A stretch of DNA of 64,000 nt from Sphingomonas kaistensis (GTDB lineage Bacteria; Pseudomonadota; Alphaproteobacteria; Sphingomonadales; Sphingomonadaceae), in NCBI RefSeq assembly GCF_011927725.1, contig NZ_JAATJC010000001.1, positions 1,061,001 through 1,125,000 of the forward strand, in the 5' to 3' direction. A model generated the notes under the pieces. That model saw nothing but the letters and a program-made list of their open reading frames with translations, ran no database searches and was not told the DNA's origin. This document shows, piece after piece, positions 47,168 to 56,652 of this stretch. How positions within the stretch are numbered: position 1 is the stretch's first letter; each line of letters opens with the position of its first letter. A program made the translations under genes and the position numbers.

Positions 47168-48799
47168 TTACTTGAGGAGGCCGCCGAGAATCCCGCGCAG
47201 CAGGCGACCGCCGAGCTGGCGGCCGACCGAGGAAGCGGCGGAGCGGGCGGCGGACTGCACCGCCTTGTCGAACATGGTCGGGCGGGCGGCTTCGCGGGCC
47301 TGGCGCGCGGCTTCGCGCTCGGCCGCCACCCGCTCGCGCTCGGCCTGGCGCTCGCTTTCGCGCCGCAGCCGCTCGGCCTCGCGCTGGGCGAGTGCGTCGG
47401 CGCGGGCCTGTTCCTTGGCGAGCCGGGCATCCTCCTTGGCCTGCAGCGCGGCGGCCTTGGCGTCTTCCTTGTCGGCCCGCGCGGCCTCGGCGGCGGCGGA
47501 TGCCTCACTGGCCTTGGCCTTGAGGATCTCCTCGGCGCTGTCGCGGTCGATCAGCGTGTCATATTTGCTGCCGATGGCGTCGGTGCCGACGAAGATGGCG
47601 CGTTCCTGCGCGGACAGCGGACCGACCCGCGTGGCCGGCGGTTGGATCAAGGTGCGCTCGACCGGCGAGGGGCTGCCGTCGGGCAGCAGCAACGACACCA
47701 ACGCCTCGCCGACCTTCAGCTCGGTGATCGCGGTGGCGACGTCGACGTCAGGATTGGCGCGGAAGGTTTCGGCGGCGCTCCGGACCGCGGCCTGGTCGCG
47801 CGGGGTAAAGGCGCGCAGGGCGTGCTGGACGCGGTTGCCGAGCTGGCCCGCGACCTTGTCGGGGATGTCGATCGGGTTCTGGGTGATGAAGTAGACGCCG
47901 ACGCCCTTGGAGCGGATCAGGCGCACCACCTGCTCGACCTTTTCCAGCAGGGCGGGCGGAGCATCGTCGAACAGCAGGTGGGCTTCGTCGAAGAAGAAGC
48001 AGAGCTTGGGCTTGTCGCTGTCGCCGATCTCGGGGAGCAGTTCGAACAGCTCGCTCAGCAGCCACAGCAGGAAGGTCGAATAGAGCCGCGGGGAGGCCAT
48101 CAACTTGTCGGCGGCTAGGATGTTGACGATCCCGCGGCCGTCCTCGCCGAGCTTCAGGAAGTCCTCGAGGTCGAGCGCCGGCTCGCCGAAGAAATGGTCG
48201 CCGCCCTGGGAGCGGAGCTGAAGCAGGCTGCGCTGGATGGCGCCGATGGTGGGCTTGGCGACATTGCCATATTCGAGGGTCAGCTCGTCCGCCCGCTCCC
48301 CGCACGCGACCAGCATCGCCTGCAGGTCGTCGAGGTCGAGGATCAGCAGGCCTTCCTTGTCGGCGACGTGGAAGGCGATGGTGAGGACGCCTTCCTGCAC
48401 ATCGTTGAGGTTCATCAGCCGGGCCAGCAGCAGCGGCCCCATCTCGCTGACGGTGGTGCGGATCGGATGGCCCTGCTCGCCGAACAGGTCCCAGAACTGG
48501 ACCGGGCAATCGCGATACTGCCAGTCGGTCATGCCGAGTTCGGCGGCCCTTGCAGCGAAGATCTCGTGGGTCTTGGCGGTCGGGGAGCCGGCGATGGCGA
48601 GGCCGGCAAGGTCGCCCTTCACGTCGGCGACAAAGGTCGGGACCCCGGCGGCGCTGAACCCTTCGACCAGCCCCTGCAGAGTGACCGTCTTGCCGGTTCC
48701 GGTCGCTCCGGCGATCAGGCCATGGCGGTTGGCCCGCTTGAGTTCGAGCTGTTGCGGTTGGCTTCCGCCAGTGTGCGCGCCGATGAAGATGCTGGCCAT
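47168..48799 (-). CDS. HerA-like/DUF853 ATPase
   Basis: A 543-residue P-loop ATPase of the DUF853 (YjgR) family. Walker A is GATGTGKT near residue 31 and Walker B is CFFFDEAHLLF near 266-276. The ATPase core runs to about residue 400. The remaining C terminus is an alanine-, glutamate- and arginine-rich coiled coil (about 430-515), then a short GGRLLRGILGGLLK tail. The family is close to HerA and FtsK-like translocases, and its job is not established. Its ribosome binding site is inside a 15-bp hairpin directly downstream of degP. Confidence 0.9.
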   Translation of the reverse strand: MASIFIGAHTGGSQPQQLELKRANRHGLIAGATGTGKTVTLQGLVEGFSAAGVPTFVADVKGDLAGLAIAGSPTAKTHEIFAARAAELGMTDWQYRDCPVQFWDLFGEQGHPIRTTVSEMGPLLLARLMNLNDVQEGVLTIAFHVADKEGLLILDLDDLQAMLVACGERADELTLEYGNVAKPTIGAIQRSLLQLRSQGGDHFFGEPALDLEDFLKLGEDGRGIVNILAADKLMASPRLYSTFLLWLLSELFELLPEIGDSDKPKLCFFFDEAHLLFDDAPPALLEKVEQVVRLIRSKGVGVYFITQNPIDIPDKVAGQLGNRVQHALRAFTPRDQAAVRSAAETFRANPDVDVATAITELKVGEALVSLLLPDGSPSPVERTLIQPPATRVGPLSAQERAIFVGTDAIGSKYDTLIDRDSAEEILKAKASEASAAAEAARADKEDAKAAALQAKEDARLAKEQARADALAQREAERLRRESERQAERERVAAEREAARQAREAARPTMFDKAVQSAARSAASSVGRQLGGRLLRGILGGLLK

Positions 48800-48804
48800 G
48801 TTCG

Positions 48805-48846
48805 CTCCCGTCCCTCGCTGGCCGGAAGCCTAGCGAGGGACGGGAG
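48805..48846 (-). promoter_or_regulatory. 15-bp hairpin covering the DUF853 ribosome binding site
   Basis: CTCCCGTCCCTCGCT (48805-48819) and AGCGAGGGACGGGAG (48832-48846) are perfectly complementary over 15 bp with a 12-base loop. On the minus strand the second arm contains GGGAG, 5 bases before the DUF853 ATG. No T-run follows, so it may limit translation rather than end transcription. Confidence 0.7.
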
Positions 48847-48860
48847 GATAGGCGAGACGT

Positions 48861-50423
48861 TTAGCGGGCGATATCGACGCCGATGAAGCCTTCCGGCGCC
48901 GGGCCGCGCTTGACCAGCAGCAGCACGGCCGTGCGCCCTGCGCGGCGGGCCGCATCGACCGCCGCGCCGACCTGCGCCGTGGAGCTGACGGCCTGGCGAT
49001 TGACCGAGAGGATGACGTCGCCGCGGCGGATTCCCTTCTCGGCGGCGTCGCTGTTGGCATCGACATTGGTGACGACCAGGCCGCGCGTCTCGGCGGGCAC
49101 GTTGACGGCACGCGCAATGTCCGCCGTCAACGGCTGGAGCGAGAGGCCAAGCGCCTGACCGGCCGGGACCGCCGGGGCATTCTGGTCATTGGGATCGAAC
49201 GCCTGTCCTTCAGGCGTCGCACCGCTGATCCGTGCCAGTTCCTCGTCGGTCGGACGCTGCGCCACGGTGGTGTTCACCGTCACGCGGCGACCGTCGCGGA
49301 TGACTTCGATCGGGACCCGCTGGCCGGGCGTGACCAGCGAGATGAGGTAGGAAGCGGTCTCATCGGGCGTGACCTCACGGCCGCTGACCCGGACGATGAC
49401 GTCACCCTGCTGGATCCCGGCGCGGGCGGCGGGCTGGCCCGGGACGACCGAGCGAACCAGTTCGCCCTGATTGCGGGGGATGCCCAGCGCCGCCGCTTCG
49501 CTTTCGCCGATCGGAAGCAGGCTGATGCCGAGGTAGCCGCGCTGCGGACGCTGGCCGCGGCGGAGGCTGTCGATCACCGGGCGGGCAAGCTCGGCCGGGA
49601 TGGCGAGGCCGATGCCGACGCTTGCGCCGGTCGGGCTGATCAGCGCCGAATTGACGCCGATCACGTTGCCGTCGAGGTCGAACATCGGGCCGCCGGAGTT
49701 GCCCATGTTGATGCTGGCATCGGTCTGGATGTAGCGATCGTAGGCGCCGGCGCCGGTGATCCCGCGGTGCAGGGCCGAGATGATGCCGGCGGTGACGGTG
49801 CCGCCAAGGCCATAGGGATTGCCGATCGCCATCACCCAGTCGCCGACCCGGGCGCGCTGGCTGTCGCCCCAGCTGACGAACGGGAAGCCCGACCCTTCGA
49901 CCTTGAGCAGGGCGAGGTCGCTGGCGGCGTCGCGGCCGATGATCCGGGCGGGAAGCTCGCGCCGGTCGGTCATGATCACGGTCACGCTGTCCACGGTGCC
50001 GGTCCCGCCGGCGCCCTGGATCAGGTGGTTGTTGGTGACGACATAGCCATCGGCGGAAATGAAGAAGCCCGAGCCGAGCGAACCGGATTCGCGGGTCTGC
50101 GGGGCGGCCTCGCCCTGACCGCCGCCCTGGCCCTGCCCCGGCTGGCCGAAGCGGCGCAGGAACTCGGCGAGCGGATCGGTCTGGCCCTGGCGGACCGGGA
50201 CGCGCTGCTTGGTCTGGATGTTGACCACTGCCGGCTGCAGCCGGGCGGCGAGGTCGGCGAAGGATACGGGCGCGCCGCGCGGCGGCATCGCCGCCGGGGC
50301 GTTCTGGGCGACCTGCGCACCGACCGGACCGGTGGCGATCGAGAAAGCGCTCCCGCCGATCAGCAGGGCCGCTGCGACACTATAGGCATAGCGCACTCTG
50401 GGGAACTCCTTGGCGAACTTCAT
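48861..50423 (-). CDS. degP: DegP/HtrA-type periplasmic serine endoprotease
   Basis: An envelope quality-control protease that degrades or refolds damaged periplasmic proteins. The 520-residue protein has a signal peptide (about residues 1-37), a trypsin-like domain with His133, Asp169 and Ser243 (GNSGGP) and two C-terminal PDZ domains (about 300-390 and 425-510). The long glycine- and glutamine-rich loop near 95-110 is typical of the family. It sits downstream of hflC, in line with the shared role in envelope protein turnover. About 77 bases separate it from hflC. Confidence 0.95.
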   Translation of the reverse strand: MKFAKEFPRVRYAYSVAAALLIGGSAFSIATGPVGAQVAQNAPAAMPPRGAPVSFADLAARLQPAVVNIQTKQRVPVRQGQTDPLAEFLRRFGQPGQGQGGGQGEAAPQTRESGSLGSGFFISADGYVVTNNHLIQGAGGTGTVDSVTVIMTDRRELPARIIGRDAASDLALLKVEGSGFPFVSWGDSQRARVGDWVMAIGNPYGLGGTVTAGIISALHRGITGAGAYDRYIQTDASINMGNSGGPMFDLDGNVIGVNSALISPTGASVGIGLAIPAELARPVIDSLRRGQRPQRGYLGISLLPIGESEAAALGIPRNQGELVRSVVPGQPAARAGIQQGDVIVRVSGREVTPDETASYLISLVTPGQRVPIEVIRDGRRVTVNTTVAQRPTDEELARISGATPEGQAFDPNDQNAPAVPAGQALGLSLQPLTADIARAVNVPAETRGLVVTNVDANSDAAEKGIRRGDVILSVNRQAVSSTAQVGAAVDAARRAGRTAVLLLVKRGPAPEGFIGVDIAR

Positions 50424-50500
50424 AGATCTTCAACTTCCCATGAGAGTAGAGGCATCGGCTGTTGTGCTAGGTCAAGCGCCTGAACGCGCATTGAACACAA

Positions 50501-51364
50501 TCACCGCTCACCCCCCCGGGTGAATTCCCGCAGGAAATCATTCTGCGGAGAGAGGATTACGTTCGTCGGACGGGCCTTGCCGTCCTCGCCGACGAAGGTC
50601 CGCTGATAGGCCTGCATGGCCCGGTAGAAGTCGTAGAAGGCCGGATCCTTGCCGAAGCTGGCGGCATAGGTGTTGGCGGCCTGCGCGTCGGCCTCGGCGC
50701 GGATCACCTGGGCCTGACGGGCGCCGGTGGCACGGATCGAGCGGGCTTCCTGCTCGCGCGCGGTCTTCATCCGGTCATAGGCCGACTGCAGCGGGGTGCC
50801 GTCCGGCAGGTCGGCGCGCTTGATCCGCACGTCGATGATCTGCACGCCATATTGCCGGGCGATGATATCGAGGTTGCGGCGGATGCTGTCCATCGCACCC
50901 TGGCGCTCGGGGCTGAGCAGGTCGGCGAAGGGCCGGCGGCCAAGCTCGTTCCTCAGCACCGAGCCGAGGATCGGGCGAAGCGCGTCGCTGACCCGCTCTT
51001 CCGAACGGGCGCGGATGTACATGCGCAGGGGATCGACCACGCGATAGCGGGCAAAGGCATCGACCTCGAGCCGCAGCTGGTCGGTCGACAGCACCATCTG
51101 GCGCTCCATGTCGACGTCGCGGACGCGCTTGTCGATCCACACGATGTCCTCGAAGAACGGGACCTTGAAGGCGAGGCCCGCACCGTTGCCGCCGATCACC
51201 TCGCCCGAGCGGGTCCGGTTGAGGATGCGGTCCGGCTTGCCGAACTGGACGATCAGCGCTTGCCGCGTTTCGGGCACGATGACCACACTCGACAGCACGG
51301 TGATCAGCACGGCCAGCAGGACAAAGGCGGCCAGCATCGGCCGGCGGAACAGGGTGTCGATCAT
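50501..51364 (-). CDS. hflC: Protease modulator HflC
   Basis: HflC and HflK form a membrane-bound SPFH complex that encloses and controls FtsH. The 287-residue protein has one N-terminal anchor (residues about 9-28), a band-7 domain with the VDMERQMVLSTDQL strand near 85-98, and a C-terminal helical coiled coil (EQEARSIRATGARQAQVIRAEADAQAAN). The start overlaps the hflK stop (ATGA), so the pair is coupled as usual. FtsH is not in the window. Confidence 0.95.
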   Translation of the reverse strand: MIDTLFRRPMLAAFVLLAVLITVLSSVVIVPETRQALIVQFGKPDRILNRTRSGEVIGGNGAGLAFKVPFFEDIVWIDKRVRDVDMERQMVLSTDQLRLEVDAFARYRVVDPLRMYIRARSEERVSDALRPILGSVLRNELGRRPFADLLSPERQGAMDSIRRNLDIIARQYGVQIIDVRIKRADLPDGTPLQSAYDRMKTAREQEARSIRATGARQAQVIRAEADAQAANTYAASFGKDPAFYDFYRAMQAYQRTFVGEDGKARPTNVILSPQNDFLREFTRGGER

Positions 51365-52500
51365 CGGCCGGCTCCCGCGTTGGGCGCCTGTGCACCGGGC
51401 TCGCTGATCGCTGCGGCCGGCGGACGGGTCTGGTTCAGCGGCAGGTAGGGCGTCACGCCCGGCGCCTCGACGATGGTCTTGTCGACGTTCTGCAGGACGC
51501 GCTCCATGGTCTCGTAATACATGCGGCGGCGGGTCACCTCGGGGGCGAGCCGATATTGTTCGTAGACCTTGTCGAACGCGGTCGCTTCACCCTGGCTGAG
51601 CTGCGCCAGCTGGAGTGCGTAGGCGCGGGCCTGGTTGATATCGCTCTGGGCGGCCTGCTGCGCCGCGCTGACCGCCTTGAAGGCGTCGTTGACGGCGGCG
51701 GGGGGATCGGCCTGCTTGACCGCGACGCCCTGGATCAGGACTCCCGACTTGTAGCTGTCGAGGATGCGCTGCATGTTTTCCTGCACCCGGTTCTCGATCT
51801 CGCCGCGGCCTTCGCCGATCGCCTGGTCGAGGGTGACGCCCGACAGTGCCGCCCGCATCGCGCTTTCGGCGACCTGCTGGATGGTTTCCTCGGGATTCTG
51901 GATCTCAAACAGGAAGAGCTCGGGATCGCGCACGTTCCAGCGGACCGAATAAGCGATGTCGATGATGTTCTGGTCGCCGGTCAGCATTAGCGTCTCGGTC
52001 GAGGTCGAGCCGAGGTCGATGTTGCGGATGTTCTCGACATCGACCTTCTGCACCCGCTCGAGCGGGCTGGGCAGGGTGAAGCCGATGCCGGGGCCGAGCG
52101 TGCGGCTGTAGCGGCCGACCTGGGTGACGACGCCGCGTTCTTCGGGGGCGATGCGGTGGAAGCTGGTGAACAGCAGCCACAGCAGGACCACTGCGAGCAG
52201 GCCCCAGCCGATCAGCGACTTGCTGGGCGGTCCGGCAGCGCCGCGGCCACCGCCGCCGCCGAAGCGGGCGCGGCCACGGGCAAGGAAATCATCGAGGCTG
52301 GTGACGCTTGCGCCCGGACCGCGTGGACGGCCCGGGCCGGGCGTCCCCCACGGGCTTGCCGGCCCCGGGTTGCCGGGGGTGGGATTATCGCCCCCGCCAT
52401 TGGTGGGAGGAGGAGTCGAGCCGGTGCCCGATCCCCAAGGACCCTTGTTGTCGGCAAAAAGGCCGCGCGCGCGTGCTGCCCACCCCGGTGTCATGTTCAT
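51361..52500 (-). CDS. hflK: FtsH protease activity modulator HflK
   Basis: The partner of HflC. The 379-residue protein has a cytoplasmic glycine- and proline-rich tail of about 90 residues (GGGGDNPTPGNPGPASPWG-like), one membrane anchor near residues 93-110 (SLIGWGLLAVVLLWLLFTSF), an SPFH domain, and a long C-terminal coiled coil with the DINQARAYALQLAQLSQGEA block. Two starts are close (GTG at 52506, ATG at 52500); neither has a clear ribosome binding site, and a TATATC lies only a few bases upstream, so the mRNA may be nearly leaderless. It is the first gene of the hflK-hflC-degP group. Confidence 0.94.
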   Translation of the reverse strand: MNMTPGWAARARGLFADNKGPWGSGTGSTPPPTNGGGDNPTPGNPGPASPWGTPGPGRPRGPGASVTSLDDFLARGRARFGGGGGRGAAGPPSKSLIGWGLLAVVLLWLLFTSFHRIAPEERGVVTQVGRYSRTLGPGIGFTLPSPLERVQKVDVENIRNIDLGSTSTETLMLTGDQNIIDIAYSVRWNVRDPELFLFEIQNPEETIQQVAESAMRAALSGVTLDQAIGEGRGEIENRVQENMQRILDSYKSGVLIQGVAVKQADPPAAVNDAFKAVSAAQQAAQSDINQARAYALQLAQLSQGEATAFDKVYEQYRLAPEVTRRRMYYETMERVLQNVDKTIVEAPGVTPYLPLNQTRPPAAAISEPGAQAPNAGAGR

Positions 52501-52593
52501 GCGCACAGATATAGATGCAGGCCGCGCTTTTAACAGTGGGGTCGGAACAATGGCTCTTGTGCCGGGTCGGAGGAGGCCTAATCGCCTTCAGCC

Positions 52594-53538
52594 ATGACCC
52601 TTGATCCACAATCGTTCGGCCCCGACGCGGCGCGCCTTCGTTCGGTCCGCCTGGTGGGCGGCGTTGCGACCCTGGTGGTGGATGCCACCGGCCTGGGCGA
52701 CACGGACCGGGCCGCGCTCGAGGCGCGGCTCAAGGCAATCGCGCTGGGGCAGCCCGAAGTCGACGAGGCGCGGGTGGCGATGACCGCAAGCAAGGCCGCG
52801 GGGCCGAAGCTGATCGCGGTCGGGTCGGGCAAGGGCGGGGTCGGCAAGTCGACCGTGTCGGTCAACCTCGCGATCGCGCTGGCGCGGCTGGGGCACAAGG
52901 TCGGGATCATCGACGCCGACATCTACGGCCCGTCGCAGCCGACCCTGCTCGGCACCAACGAGCGTCCGGAGGCGCGGGACAAGAAGTTGATCCCGGTCGA
53001 GGCGCAGGGGGTCAGACTGCTGTCGGTCGGACAGCTGGTCAGCCCGGGCCACGCGCTGGCCTGGCGCGGACCGATGGCGTCGGGCGCGCTGGCGCAGCTG
53101 GTCGAGGGGGACTGGACCGGCACCGAGCTGATCATCGTCGACCTGCCGCCCGGCACTGGAGACGTGCAACTGTCGCTGATCCAGAAGTCACGGCCGGTGG
53201 GCGCCGTGGTGGTCTCAACCCCGCAGGACCTCGCCCTGATCGACGCGCGGCGGGCGATCGACCTGTTCGGCAAGACCAGCGTCCCGGTGCTGGGGATCAT
53301 CGAGAATATGGCGGGCTACCAATGCCCAAGCTGCGGTGAGACCTCGGATCCGTTCGGCAGCGGCGGGGCGGAAGCGGCGGCGGGGGAACTGGGCGTGCCC
53401 TTCCTCGGACGCCTGCCGCTATCGGCCAGCCTGCGCGCCGAGAGCGACGCGGGGCGCCCTCCTGCGGCGGGGGAGGGACCGGCGGCGGCGGCGTTCCGGA
53501 CGCTTGCGGAGGCCGTGCTGGCGCAGCTGGACGGCTAG
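52594..53538 (+). CDS. mrp: Mrp/NBP35 family iron-sulfur carrier ATPase
   Basis: Mrp (ApbC) proteins load iron-sulfur clusters onto target proteins. The 314-residue protein has an N-terminal DUF59-like segment (about 1-65), then a P-loop with the deviant Walker A SGKGGVGKST at residues 78-87, the DADIYGPSQPTLLG switch near 108, and the CxxC bridging pair (YQCPSCGE near 243-246). It diverges from hflK. Its TAG stop shares CTAG with the convergent pmbA stop. No isc genes are nearby. Confidence 0.93.
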   Translation: MTLDPQSFGPDAARLRSVRLVGGVATLVVDATGLGDTDRAALEARLKAIALGQPEVDEARVAMTASKAAGPKLIAVGSGKGGVGKSTVSVNLAIALARLGHKVGIIDADIYGPSQPTLLGTNERPEARDKKLIPVEAQGVRLLSVGQLVSPGHALAWRGPMASGALAQLVEGDWTGTELIIVDLPPGTGDVQLSLIQKSRPVGAVVVSTPQDLALIDARRAIDLFGKTSVPVLGIIENMAGYQCPSCGETSDPFGSGGAEAAAGELGVPFLGRLPLSASLRAESDAGRPPAAGEGPAAAAFRTLAEAVLAQLDG

Positions 53539-54881
53539 GCGCTCGCCACCGTCAACTCGGGCACCAGAAGGGTCGGCGCATCGATCCCGCGGCGTAGTTC
53601 GAGGTCGCTCGCCGGTTCCAGCGTGGCGAACATCTGCCTGAGATTGCCGGCGATGGTGATCTCGGCGACTGCGGCGCCGATCTCGCCGCCTTCGACCAGG
53701 AAGCCTGCGGCGCCGCGGCTGTAGTCGCCGGTCACCGGATTGACGCCCTGGCCGATCAGCTCGGTGACGAGGATCGCGCGGGGGACGGAGGCGAGCAGCT
53801 CCTCGCGGCTCCTGCCGCCTGGAAGGAGCATCAGGTTGGACGGACCTGCCCCGGGGCTTCCGCCGACCGAGCGGCCGGCATGACCGGTCGGCGCGATCCC
53901 GAGCTGCCGGGCATCGGCGCTGGTCGCGAGCCAGCTGGTCAGCACCCCGTCGGCGACCAGGTCGAGCGGCCGGCACGGCAGCCCTTCGCCGTCGAACGCC
54001 CGGCTGCGCAGGCCGCGCGGGCGCAAGGGATCGTCGCGGATGATGATGCCTGGGCCGAACAGCCGGGTGCCGAGGGCGTCCTGGAGGAAGCTGGTCTTGC
54101 GCGCGATGGCGCTGCCGGTGACCGCGGCGACAAAGTGGCCGAGCAGCGAGGAGGATACTCGCGGATCGAAGAAGACCGGGCAGGCGCCCGAGGGCGGCCG
54201 CACCGGGTTGAGCCGCGCCGCCGCCCGCTCACCGGCCTTGCGACCGATCTCTTCCGCCGCGTCGAGGTCGGCGAGGAAGCGGCTGCTGTGCGAGGCATAA
54301 TCGCGCTGGAGCGCTCCGGCGTCGCCCGCGATCACGCTTGCCGAGCAGCTGAAGTAGCTGGAGCGGGTGGCGCGGGCGAAGCCGGTCGAGGTGGCCAGCG
54401 CGACGAGGTTCTGGCCGGAGCCGGCCGACGCGCCATTGCTGTTGCTGACCCCGGCGACGGCGCGGGCGGCCTGCTCGGCCTCCCGGGCACGGGCCTCGAG
54501 GTCCGACAGCGGCGCAACGGTAGGATCGAACAGGCCGAGGTCGTCGCCGACGCCGCTTCCGAGCAAGGCCGGATCGGCGAGGCCGGCATAGGGATCCTCG
54601 GGCGCCTGGCGGGCCATGGCGATCGCCCGCTCGGCCAGTTCGGCGAAACCGGCGGAATCGAGGCTGGCGGAGGAAACCGTGGCCGAGCGGGCTCCATAGA
54701 ACAGGCGCAGCGACACCTCGAACGATTCGCTGTGGTCGATGTCCTCGAGCTCGCCCAGGCGGACCGAAATGCCGCTCGAGCGGCTGATCCCGATCATCGC
54801 GTCGGCGGAAGAGGCACCGGCCTTGCGGGCGGCTTCGACCAGGGCGGCGGCGAGATCGGCGGCTTGGGGTTCGCTCAACAT
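53535..54881 (-). CDS. pmbA: TldE/PmbA metalloprotease subunit
   Basis: TldD and TldE form a cytoplasmic metalloprotease that unfolds and degrades small peptides, for instance microcin precursors and the CcdA antitoxin. The 448-residue protein matches PmbA, with the RLGELEDIDHSESFEVSLR region near residues 37-55 and the KTSFLQDALGTRLFGPGIIIRDDPLRPRG block (parts near 265-290). It lacks the HExxxH of TldD, as expected for TldE. TldD is not in the window. The stop overlaps mrp at CTAG. Confidence 0.92.
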   Translation of the reverse strand: MLSEPQAADLAAALVEAARKAGASSADAMIGISRSSGISVRLGELEDIDHSESFEVSLRLFYGARSATVSSASLDSAGFAELAERAIAMARQAPEDPYAGLADPALLGSGVGDDLGLFDPTVAPLSDLEARAREAEQAARAVAGVSNSNGASAGSGQNLVALATSTGFARATRSSYFSCSASVIAGDAGALQRDYASHSSRFLADLDAAEEIGRKAGERAAARLNPVRPPSGACPVFFDPRVSSSLLGHFVAAVTGSAIARKTSFLQDALGTRLFGPGIIIRDDPLRPRGLRSRAFDGEGLPCRPLDLVADGVLTSWLATSADARQLGIAPTGHAGRSVGGSPGAGPSNLMLLPGGRSREELLASVPRAILVTELIGQGVNPVTGDYSRGAAGFLVEGGEIGAAVAEITIAGNLRQMFATLEPASDLELRRGIDAPTLLVPELTVASA

Positions 54882-54897
54882 CGACGCGATGTAGCGG

Positions 54898-55812
54898 TTA
54901 GGCGGCGCTACTCAACCCTACGGCGGCGAAGCCGAGCGCCAGCAGCAGCCCGGTGAAGCGGTTGGAGCGGAACAGGGCGAGCGCCTTGTCGCCGTCATCG
55001 GCATCGGCCCGCAGGACCTGGCCGAGGAGGTGAAGCGCGGCGGGGGCGAGGGCGAGCAGGGCGAGCGGTTCGGGCCGGACCAGCCAGATCGCAATGCCCC
55101 ATCCACCCAGCGCGACGAGGTAGAAGAGGCCGACGCCGAGCGGCGCGTTGCGGCCGAGGCGGCGGGCCGAGGAGCGGACCCCGACCAGCGCGTCATCCTC
55201 CTTGTCCTGGATGGCGTAGAGCGTGTCGTAGCCGACCACCCAGAACACGCTTCCGACCCACAGCCACCAGCCCGCCGGGTCGAGGCCGCGGGCGATGCTT
55301 GCCCAGCCGACCAGCGCGCCCCAGCTGAACACCAGGCCGAGCCACGCCTGCGGCCACCAGGTGATCCGCTTCATGAAAGGGTAGGCCGCGACCAGGGCGA
55401 CACTGGCGAGCGCGGTAACCTGGGCCACCGCCGCAAGCTGGAACAACACCACCAGCCCGATCAGGCAGAGCAGCGCGATCAGCACCCAGGCCGCGCGAAC
55501 GCTGACCCGCCCGCTGGCGAGCGGGCGAAGCCGGGTGCGGGCGACCCTGGAGTCGAGGTCGCGATCGACCAGGTCGTTGTAGACGCAGCCGGCCGACCGC
55601 ATCGCGAAGGCGCCGAGCAGGAACCACAGCAGCAGGCTCCAGCGGCCGTCGACACCAGCGAGCAGCATCCCCCAGGCGCAGGGCCAGTAGAGCAGCCAAG
55701 TGCCGATCGGGCGGTCGACCCGCATCAGGCTGGCGTAGGGCCGGGCCGACGCGGGGAGGGCGCCGATCAGGCCGACGCGCTCACTGTCGGGGACGAGGTC
55801 GAGGTTGGTCAC
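54898..55812 (-). CDS. ubiA: 4-hydroxybenzoate polyprenyltransferase UbiA
   Basis: UbiA attaches the polyprenyl chain to 4-hydroxybenzoate in ubiquinone synthesis, in the inner membrane. The 304-residue protein has about nine hydrophobic helices. The two aspartate-rich motifs that bind Mg-pyrophosphate are NDLVDRDLD near residue 81 and DKEDD near 206. The length fits bacterial UbiA. It lies close upstream of pmbA and follows the fatty acid hydroxylase gene on the same strand. Confidence 0.95.
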   Translation of the reverse strand: MTNLDLVPDSERVGLIGALPASARPYASLMRVDRPIGTWLLYWPCAWGMLLAGVDGRWSLLLWFLLGAFAMRSAGCVYNDLVDRDLDSRVARTRLRPLASGRVSVRAAWVLIALLCLIGLVVLFQLAAVAQVTALASVALVAAYPFMKRITWWPQAWLGLVFSWGALVGWASIARGLDPAGWWLWVGSVFWVVGYDTLYAIQDKEDDALVGVRSSARRLGRNAPLGVGLFYLVALGGWGIAIWLVRPEPLALLALAPAALHLLGQVLRADADDGDKALALFRSNRFTGLLLALGFAAVGLSSAA

Positions 55813-55863
55813 GCGGCGGCGCTTAGCGGTTTCGCCGCCCGAGCAGGAGCCCCGATTGCGGGA

Positions 55864-56652
55864 TCAGGCCGCTTCGCGCTCCGGCGCGTGATTGTCGCCG
55901 CGCTTGCGCGGGTGGCCGGTGGCGACGATCCCGCCCGACAGCTTCTTCACCCACGGATAGCGCGTCGCGACTTCCTCGGTGTAGCCGAGGTTGAACACGG
56001 TCGGGCTCTTGGCCGGGCGCTCGGGCCGGTCGTAGAAGGTGCCGAGCAGGCGGTCCCAGAAGTAGCTGGTGATGCCGTAATTGCCGCTCTCGTCGTGGAA
56101 GTGATGCGCCATGTGACGCTTCTTCATCTCGGCGATGAGCTTCGACTTCGGCTTGTAGGCGAGGTGCTGGATGCAGTGCACGAACTCGTACACGCAGGTG
56201 GTCAGCAGGCCGGTCGCAAGCGCCGCCGCGCCGCCGCCGACGCCGCCCACCGCATAGCCGACTGGCACCGTCACCAGGGCGATGGTCGGAAGCGTGGTGT
56301 GGAGCGCGCCGAACAGCACTTCGAGGTGGTTGGGATCCTGGTGATGGTCATAATGGATCCGCTTCCAGGTCGACGCCAGGAAGGGGAACTTGAACATCCA
56401 GTTGCTGTGCAGCACCCAGCGGTGCAGGCAGTACCAGACCAGCGGATAGAGGACGAGTACCAGCGCCGCCGCAGTCGCGGTCTGGACCAGGGTCGCGGGA
56501 TAGCGGGCCCAGACGGCCACGCTCACCGCGGTCAGCGCGAGATAGCCGATGATCGCCGGATACTGGAAGTAAGCGACCCACAGGTCCTTGAGGGTCATCC
56601 GGTCGAGGTAATGCGACCGCCTCCAGATACCGGGCTTAACCTTGCTGCTCAC
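55864..56652 (-). CDS. Fatty acid hydroxylase / sterol desaturase family protein
   Basis: A 262-residue membrane di-iron oxygenase. The eight-histidine metal site is visible: HRWVLH near residue 77, HYDHH at 100-104, and HMAHHFH near 174-180. Hydrophobic segments lie near residues 30-50 and 55-75. The family includes carotenoid, sterol and sphingolipid or fatty acyl hydroxylases. Since sphingomonads make 2-hydroxy fatty acyl sphingolipids and SPT lies 6 kb away, hydroxylation of a lipid is a reasonable guess. Other family members do other jobs. Confidence 0.85.
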   Translation of the reverse strand: MSSKVKPGIWRRSHYLDRMTLKDLWVAYFQYPAIIGYLALTAVSVAVWARYPATLVQTATAAALVLVLYPLVWYCLHRWVLHSNWMFKFPFLASTWKRIHYDHHQDPNHLEVLFGALHTTLPTIALVTVPVGYAVGGVGGGAAALATGLLTTCVYEFVHCIQHLAYKPKSKLIAEMKKRHMAHHFHDESGNYGITSYFWDRLLGTFYDRPERPAKSPTVFNLGYTEEVATRYPWVKKLSGGIVATGHPRKRGDNHAPEREAA

